From contig JAPQWV010000655.1 in the NCBI GenBank assembly GCA_027422505.1, positions 124,001-188,000 of the forward strand: DNA of 64,000 nt. The letters are read 5' to 3'. Within the stretch, counting starts at the first letter, position 1. Each line of letters starts with the position of its first letter. Shown here piece after piece: positions 57,218-64,000 of this stretch. A program made the translations under genes and the position numbers. This DNA comes from Craterostigma plantagineum. Taxonomy: Eukaryota; Streptophyta; Magnoliopsida; Lamiales; Linderniaceae. The notes beneath the pieces were generated by a model, which saw only the letters and a list, made by a program, of their open reading frames with translations, had not been told where the DNA came from and made no database searches.

Positions 57218-58003
57218 GGATTCGGAGCTTGAAATTCGACTGTGAAGAAAGGTGTGAAGAGAAGAGGGAATCTTGATCGATTTTGCAAAGGGCCCGTGAA
57301 TGTAAAGTGAAAGGGTTAATGGGTGCTTTTTTATTTACTGTTGCCTTTTCAGATTCTCGTTAAGTGTTGTTGATTGCCATTAAAGAAGGGTAAAATAGTC
57401 TTTCACGCAAAGTAAGTAAGGGTACATTGGTCTTTTACCATTTAGGATGCTATTTTTTAACGTTGACTATGTCAAAGGCCATTTTTTTAAATAATCATTG
57501 GGAAGAACATGATGACTTAGAGGGGTCTTTTAGTCATATTCTTTCAAATATATGTGGTAAAATCCTATCGTAGTCGCAGTAGCAGCGGATGTGATGCAAA
57601 CACGCGTGGAAAGTGTTGACCGTGCTATTCAAAATCATAAGGATGTTTATAAAAAATCATATCTTGCATTTTAGTAAAACTACGTAGGGGTATAGCGGAC
57701 TTTACCCTTTAATTTATTGCAATTGTATCCTTAAAATAAAATTTTATTTTTTTAAATAACTTAATAAAATCTTCAAAATATAAATACTTAAATTATTTGC
57801 ACACTTATTGGGTGTGATAAACACACTAGTATTATGAATAGGAAACTTTATAATAACAGTCTTCCAATTAATTGTTATATGTCTTCCAACACTTGGCTTA
57901 ACCGATATTCAGAAATCTTCTCGTCTTATGAATTAAAATTGAACGCTCTACATGCAAAACCTTCATATATATGGAGGATATCATAGTTGCTTCTAACAAT
58001 GGA

Positions 58004-61000
58004 TCATATGGATTTCCACCTTAGCTCAACATGAATAACACCATTCTTTGAATCTATCAAATGGTACTTCTGATTGATACGACCGTTGTGCACGACATCA
58101 CCAAGATGAATGTCCACATGCCCTAAAGATTCCTGCAATAATAAAAGTACTAATTGAACTATATACAGTAGAAACTCTATAAATTAATACTCGATAATTT
58201 AATAAACTCTTTAATATAATATTTCCGGCCGGTCCCGACTTGGGGATAACGTACTAAATTAATAATTCTCTAAAATTATAAGATAATAGACTTTTGATAA
58301 TTCTATAGGTCCCGTATAAATTATAAATTAATAATTCCATAAGTAAAAACATTCTCATATTACATGAACAAAGATTACTTGAAAAATGAATCAATTGTCA
58401 TTTGTTTTTTGTTGAAATCAATTTACCCTTGCACATTATCTCTAGTTGTCCTTATCATTGTAAGAATTCCTAGCATTGTTTTCTCATAGGTCAACAAGAA
58501 ATTTCCCCTTGCATTTGATGTTTGGGAAGTTTGAAAGTTATATACACTATTAATTTATCGATTAATAATTATTAATTTATCGATTAATTAATAACTCTTT
58601 TAATTAATAAATTTGGCCTGTCCCAACCGTATTAATTTATAGAGTTTCTACTGTATGTATAATATGATCTTTCTTAAGTGCAGTTTCAAGATTGTGATTA
58701 CTGCAGTTATGATGCGACTTTCAATCATATATTTTGTAAGTAACGTACCTTCGAATAGAGGCTAAAGCTCGTCCTTTTGCTGACAACTTCGATATGGATG
58801 TTGTCCTTCAATGGAGGTTCTTCGAGCAAGAATTGGAACTCTTCGTTCCACAGTGGGTTTCGAGTCTTCCTCATCATCTGCAAATGTGCGAAAAGTTTCA
58901 TCTGCTACGGCTATTCAAATATGTAAAATCAACCGTGAACTGTCAACATATGGTTTATTAAAAGGAATGACCACGTTTTTAGTTCAGTGTTTGGGGTATG
59001 GGCGTTTCCGTTCTAGTTTCCATATTCTAAAATGTCGCTTTTAATCACCAATGAACTTATTTGGGCCAAAACATTAATGTAACCGCTAGTTGAGATGAAT
59101 TTTAATACGTAAGAGAATTTCATTTTAATCAACTTAAAACTCTCATAACTCTTCTTCTTTGACTTAAACGCACGTGAGCATCGTTACGCAGCACATTTAA
59201 CAAGTGACATTTCGAAATATGAGGGAGCAGAATCACCCATACCCCTAACGCTGGAGACTACGCCCTTGTTAAGAAAATAATAATAAAAAATTACCTTTGA
59301 TTTTTTAGTCTCTCCCCTGAAAATCACCGCGACGTAAGGATTATTATGGCGCGAACCCTCCACGTCGTGAGCGCCTTGCACTGTCACGAGAAGTAAGCCA
59401 GCTCCACTTGGATCATCCCGTTGGAGAACGCTGCTTTTACGATTATACCCTTCCGCAATAACTCCACTAAAACTATCGCTTAGTAAATCCTCTCTGAAAG
59501 GCGCATACTTGAGCTCAAGCGTTAACAACCCTCTCTGTTTCTTGCTTCCGCCGTGAGGCTCGATCGATTTGCTCGTGTCCTTCAACAGTTCGAGGGTTAC
59601 TTCCTTTGGCTCGTTCGCCGTTAGCAGCTTCGTTGGGTACATTTGACTTCCCAATCTATCATGTGTGCCCACCTTTTATACATACAAAAATGTTAATATT
59701 GAGCTTCAAAAGAACGAAAAATTCTTATTCTTTCAATGGTTGAATATGAACTGAAGTGAACCTTGTCCCAATCGAAGACGTCTATGAGGAGAATTTGAGA
59801 CTGAGGGTCTTTTACGGAGAGCTTAAAGTCCTCGTTCCAAACGGGGTTTAATGTCTTCTTCTTTACGGTCGTTTTCTTCGACGAAGGTCGTTTGTCGCCG
59901 CTTAGGCTTAGCTTCACGTAAGGATCGGATAAGCCTAGCAAATCCATCTTCAGAAGCTTCGATGCACGCAACACTTTCACGTGTAAAATCCCGACTGGCT
60001 TTTTCACAGCCACACTGCAAAAAGAAAATGTAAATAACACACACACATTTCATATATATATTTTCATTATTGTGAGGATGTAAGAAATTAATCAAAGAAT
60101 TAGAGTGTTGTTGAGAGAAATTGAAGTCGAACAAATTACGCTGAGGCATCGAGAACAGGCAATTCGAGACACTTTGGCCAGAGATACAGACTTGCAACTT
60201 CTTTCTTGATTCTCTCCTGAGGAAAATAAATTAAGGTTGCGTTTGGATTGGTGTATTTGAATTGAAATCCGTGATTTGAAATTATGAATTCTGAAATCCA
60301 AATTTTAAATACAAATCCACCGTTTGGCAAACGTTAGGATTTCGGAAATCCGAATTTCAAAATGTGCTCGAGCTCTCGAGCCGGCTTGAGCCATCGGTCA
60401 TCGAGCTCGAGCTGGCTCACCGAGTTCGCGAGCCGACTTGACTCATCGATCGTCGAGTTCGCAAGCCGGCTCGACTCATCGGTCGTCGAGCTCGCGACTT
60501 GACTTGACTCACGTCGTCGAGCTCGTCGGCCGACTCGACTCGTCGTTCGTCGAGCTCGCTGGTCGGTTCGACTCATCGTTTGTCAATAATAATAATACTA
60601 ATAATTATTATTATTATTATTTAAGAAAATAATCACGGCAAGATTTGGTATTTCGAAAACGGACCGTTTCCGATCGAATTTCAAATCCATCAAAAGACAA
60701 GCGCTCGGATTCTCCTCGGATTTGGATGAAATCGAAATCCAAATCCGAGCGGTTGCCAAACGGGTGATTTGAATGAAATTCGGATTTCAAATCGAAATCC
60801 CCCGATCCAAACGTAGCATAAAGAAAATTTACAAAGAGCAAATATATATGATACTGTGATCAGAAGTAATGGATAATTATTACCTGAATGTATCTATAAA
60901 GGCCAGGGATGGACATGATATCAGCACCTAATACCTTTATTCCAAAGTCTATATGTGGCTGCAGGATTTTTTTAACATCGAATCGATCAAGAAAAACTCG

Positions 61001-62127
61001 AACTGTATTGAGTCGAAGAGCTTATTAATTAAAGAAAGCTTAATTTAATTGCAACCTTGTCCATCAATGATACAACTACGTTTGCGAAACAGGGAATATT
61101 TGGCACAAGAGGCTTCAAAGTAATCCTCGGAGCAGCAAACACTTGCAAATCCACCAACTGAGTGAGGTATTGCGATTCATCAGAAGCACAATACAAGAAG
61201 AAAAATGTAAAATAAGGAAATATCATATGAATAATGATGAAGATGATCATCACCTGAATTCTGATTTGTATAGATACAATAGTTATAGCAACAACAATGT
61301 TTGGATTTCCTGCCCATTTCATTGCTGGTTCCATAACTAATTCCCTCTCGTTTGTCTCCATCACCTTAAGCCCTGTCGAATAGAGGCGAAGAAATTTTCG
61401 TTTTCTTACAATAACTCTTTACCATCGAAAGAAGTTGGTGGACAACCTCACCATGAATAGTTGGCGGAAGATTTCCGAGGCTAAGGTTCTTGAATTCGAT
61501 CGATTCAATATTATATTTCCCAATGTAATCAGCAAATATTGGTTCTGTAGTGGTTCTAATCACTTTACAAATCGCCTGAGAAATAGAAAAATTAGTGCTC
61601 CCTGCGTTTAAACACACACAAACACATGCCACATAAACATATGTACCTTGTCAAGGAAAGGCCACATGTTTAGAAGGAATCTGTTCAGCCAATCAACCTA
61701 AGGAAGAACCAAAACAGATTCCAATAAAAAAAAGTAAAAGAAAAAAAGAAGATTTAATTTGGGATATAGAAAGGTTGAGGAGGAGATGCTCACTCGTTCA
61801 TAATCAGGGCTTTTTACCCACAGAGGAATCTCAGACATCATATCTTCTAACATAAGTGCATCATCAACTTCACTGATTGGCTTCGTTTCAGCTTCCTAAA
61901 CCAAAAAAAAATATGGAAAAAATGAAGTACCATTCTGATATCAGAAAGATTTTTAAGTTGAATTAATTTGAAAAAAAAATTAATGTAGAACTGATTGAGA
62001 ATTTGAGGGTGCGCACGTTCATGTCTTCTGATGGAGGGTACAGGAAACAGAAAAACCCAGTCAAGAGACCAAAGAGAAAACCAATTCCAAAGCCGAAAAT
62101 TCCCAGTAAACTGCTCAGTAATCCCAT
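58004..62127 (-). CDS. SYT: Plant synaptotagmin (SYT2/SYT3-like), right-arm copy
   Basis: Complement of exons 62017-62127, 61794-61895, 61647-61697, 61452-61575, 61254-61372, 61056-61157, 60884-60958, 60140-60216, 59762-60014, 59295-59672, 58749-58877 and 58004-58132. All splice borders checked match those of the left copy and no stop or frameshift was seen, so it encodes the same 549-residue TM-SMP-C2A-C2B protein. It differs by having a 584-bp Tourist-like MITE in intron 7 and a slightly shorter Emigrant-like MITE in intron 11. The two genes face each other across about 36 kb. Both keep the five C2A aspartates. Both also share the copia LTR upstream, so their promoters should behave alike unless position matters. 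Confidence 0.92.
58166..58653. mobile_element. Emigrant-like MITE in synaptotagmin intron 11, right arm
   Basis: 488 bp with the same TIRs and TA flanks as the left copy. It lacks about 19 bp of the nested TTAATT palindrome near the 3' TIR, which may reflect slippage in the palindrome. Confidence 0.85.
60235..60818. mobile_element. Tourist-like MITE present only in the right arm
   Basis: 584 bp with terminal inverted repeats GGTTGCGTTTGGATTGG / TGCTACGTTTGGATCGG and TAA duplications (60232-60234, 60819-60821). The left arm has the exact empty site (AAATTAAAGAAAAT near 19456). The interior has subterminal GAAATCCGAATTTC-type inverted repeats and a GTCGAGCTCG-rich centre (60365-60580) with repeated CGAGCTCG and GACTCATCG units. 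It lies in synaptotagmin intron 7. TSD TAA and the GTTTGGAT ends fit PIF/Harbinger. Confidence 0.88.
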
Positions 62128-62336
62128 CTTTTTCTGTGTTGTTAGATAAAAAAGCGCAGAAATGGAAATGAATCGATGAAATGAACAGAAATTATTTTGA
62201 AAGTTAAAAATGGAAAAAAAGAGTTGACAACAGCAAACTTAATTGAATGGGAAAACTACAAACAGTGGTTGTATAGGGGGAGGGTGGTTCTTAGTAACGT
62301 TATAAACTAGAGAAGGAAATTTATTGAATAGCCATT

Positions 62337-62340
<4 letters not shown>

Positions 62341-62373
<33 letters not shown>
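62341..62373. repeat. (GA)n microsatellite, right-arm synaptotagmin 5' region
   Basis: Pure GA run about 33 bp long, 7 bp longer than its left-arm partner. About 213 bp upstream of the start codon of the minus-strand gene. Confidence 0.95.
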
Positions 62374-62376
<3 letters not shown>

Positions 62377-62645
62377 TTGAAAGTTACGAAGAGGCTCAAC
62401 TGAAACCCGCCCAAAGAAAGGACACGTGTCACTCCATTGTGTGGTCGCGACGCAGAAGTTCGGAGAGGACAATCGCTAGTAAAATATAAATTGGGGATTT
62501 TGCGATTCTGGTTTAATTACGATATCTACTTCCAATCATATACTTGTTAAAAGTAAAATCTTTGACTTCTCATTGACCCTCTATAGCCAATCGTATCAGC
62601 ACTCAAAAGTACAATTATCATTTTGGGTCTGAGTGTTGTGGAATT

Positions 62646-63188
62646 TGTTGGGATTCGTGACCGTATGGATCCGAAAACGACTTTAACCTTGATTGGATTA
62701 ATTAAGACAATTAATCAAATACAGCGGAAATAGAAAACGTACCTGAGAATTCCATAGCATTCTTATTGAGAACCGGGTATGTGATCTTCCAAGTACGCGT
62801 ACGGGAAACCTTTAGCTTGGGGAAGATGGGTACCCCAAAGATCTTTAGACGACAGTCGATAGGGTTTTACGAGAGCGACGGATGTGTGTTTCGTTGTACA
62901 GCGCTTAGGGACCACACCCATATATATAGATGTCATAATGGGCTGGCCCGTAAATAAGCCCATCAGATATTTACGTTCCAACCCCCAAGAATTCTACACA
63001 AATATTAATTAACCCCACACATCTTATTTAATTGCGACAGACCCCCTTAAATTTAATTAATCACCGAATGGGTCCTTTTGACTTAGTTACAATATTTGGC
63101 ATACGACTAATACCACAATACATGTACGTCTACATGTCCGAACGTTAATCGTGTTAGAAATACATAGTCGAATAGTCCCAACCTAACA
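62646..63188 (-). repeat. copia 3' LTR, right arm
   Basis: Mirror of 17089-17631, with TGTTGGGATTCG at 62646 on the plus strand and CCTAACA at 63188. It ends about 520 bp from the right-arm synaptotagmin start codon. Confidence 0.9.
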
Positions 63189-64000
63189 ATCTCCCATTGG
63201 ACTATAAGACGTTGTATTTATCCAATAAGCACTCTTCGTCGTATACTTAATATCGTACCGATATATAGCTATAACCAAAGTGTCGCATATGAAACCAATC
63301 TCGTCCACCAATATTGTCGATGCAAGAACTAAAGAGGGGTAGTCGTTATACATTTATCGTAACTCAACCCACAGTAATCACGGACACCAACTCCATCGAA
63401 CGACATAGACCAAGTGTGGATGTGTAGCATGGAAATTACATGCTCAGTTGATCACGCATGTTTATTTCCAACTTGTCCTAATTTAGTGAGATCAGAATTC
63501 AGAGATAAACTAATGGATATCTGAAAAACCCAAATGTCATGACACAAACATGTATTAAAGAAACTTTATTCAATAATCATTAAACACAGAATAACAGAAT
63601 CCACGATAAGACATAAAACTTAATTCGTTACACCCATACGAGCAACATGCTCATGAAATGTAGCGGGCGCTAACGCTTTAGTAAGTGGATCTGCAATCAT
63701 AAAATTCGTTCCTATATGCTCAATGATTATATATATACTCTGAACTCGTTCTTTCACGACCAGGAACTTAATGTCTATGTGCGTAGACCCAGAAGAGCTC
63801 CTGTTGTTATTGGAATACAGGAGTGCCTAATTGTTGTCACAGAATAGCTTTATTGATCGTTCAACAGAATTGACAACTTTAAGTCCTGTCACTAAATTGC
63901 GGAGCCAAACAGCCTGGTTGGAGGCCTCGTAGCAAGCTATAAATTCTGCCTCCATCGTAGATGAAGCGATAAGTGTCTGTTTGACACTCCTCCAAGAAAT
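63189..64000 (-). pseudogene. copia RNase H end, right arm (cut by window)
   Basis: Mirror of 16277-17088, including the 3' non-coding region, the TAG stop in RNase H (near 63829) and the SSTMEAEF region close to the window end. The element continues outside the window, so whether the nested LINE is also duplicated cannot be seen. Confidence 0.88.

Larger units (their letters stand above)
42367..64000 (-). repeat. Right arm of giant inverted repeat (continues past window)
   Basis: Reverse complement of 16277-37357, nearly identical by eye. Differences include the Tourist-like insert at 60235-60818, a longer (GA)n tract, a missing 19 bp inside the Emigrant-like MITE, a 7-bp deletion in the helicase remnant and scattered SNPs. 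The innermost 60 bp or so (42367-42430) matches less well, with about six small differences. Confidence 0.97.

Noticed and set aside
1..64000. CRISPR array or phage/bacterial defence system
   Set aside because: Repeats here are minisatellites, LTRs or MITEs without uniform spacers, and gene structure is eukaryotic with introns.
16277..64000. Organellar (plastid-type) inverted repeat
   Set aside because: Contents are nuclear transposons and an intron-rich nuclear gene; no plastid rRNA, tRNA or photosynthesis genes are present.

Overview
The window looks like plant (dicot-like) nuclear DNA. Genes are split by short AT-rich GT-AG introns. Most of the rest is plant-type transposable elements: Ty1/copia and Ty3/gypsy LTR elements, a LINE, Stowaway-, Tourist- and Emigrant-like MITEs, Helitron-derived RPA1/helicase remnants and a DUF1985-type (MULE-associated) gene remnant. 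No bacterial gene organisation is present.

The dominant feature is a very large inverted repeat. Bases 16277-37357 are repeated in reverse complement at 42367-64000 and the repeat is still continuing at the right window edge, so each arm is at least 21 kb. The arms flank a 5.0 kb unique spacer (37358-42366). They are nearly identical by eye. They differ by scattered SNPs, small indels, a (CT)n length difference, a roughly 19-bp difference inside a MITE and one 584-bp Tourist-like MITE present only in the right arm (60235-60818, TSD TAA).

Layout. 1-9.5 kb: left flank with a copia LTR fragment, a collapsed gypsy LTR pair (about 1.2-5.2 kb), unrecognised minus-strand coding fragments, and a multi-exon RPA1-like single-stranded-DNA-binding gene or gene remnant (7169-8916, minus). 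9.55-17.63 kb: a decayed Ty1/copia element interrupted by a 5'-truncated LINE with a 16-bp target-site duplication; its 3' end lies inside the palindrome. 18.1-21.7 kb: the only clearly intact cellular gene, a 12-exon plant synaptotagmin (TM-SMP-C2A-C2B, 549 codons). 22.5-25.4 kb: a decayed DUF1985-type gene whose first intron carries a GC-rich minisatellite. 25.6-32.8 kb: a copia remnant (minus) invaded by Helitron-type sequence, a tandem 300-bp repeat and a GTACC-rich element with 9-bp target-site duplications. 32.8-37.36 kb: a gag-only gypsy-type element truncated by the left-arm boundary. 37.36-42.37 kb: spacer with MITEs, an LTR-like piece, a tRNA-like SINE head and the copia gag. 42.37-64 kb: the mirror image of all this, with the second synaptotagmin gene on the minus strand at 58004-62127.

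The inner end gives polarity. In the right half the gypsy-type element is bounded by a full 5' LTR and a perfect ATGAG target-site duplication, inserted within the zinc knuckle of a copia gag. In the left arm the same element is cut off inside its 5' LTR. The right arm therefore keeps the original context at this end and the left arm end is the rearrangement junction. A real segmental inverted duplication and a mis-joined pair of haplotypes are both possible and cannot be separated from sequence alone.
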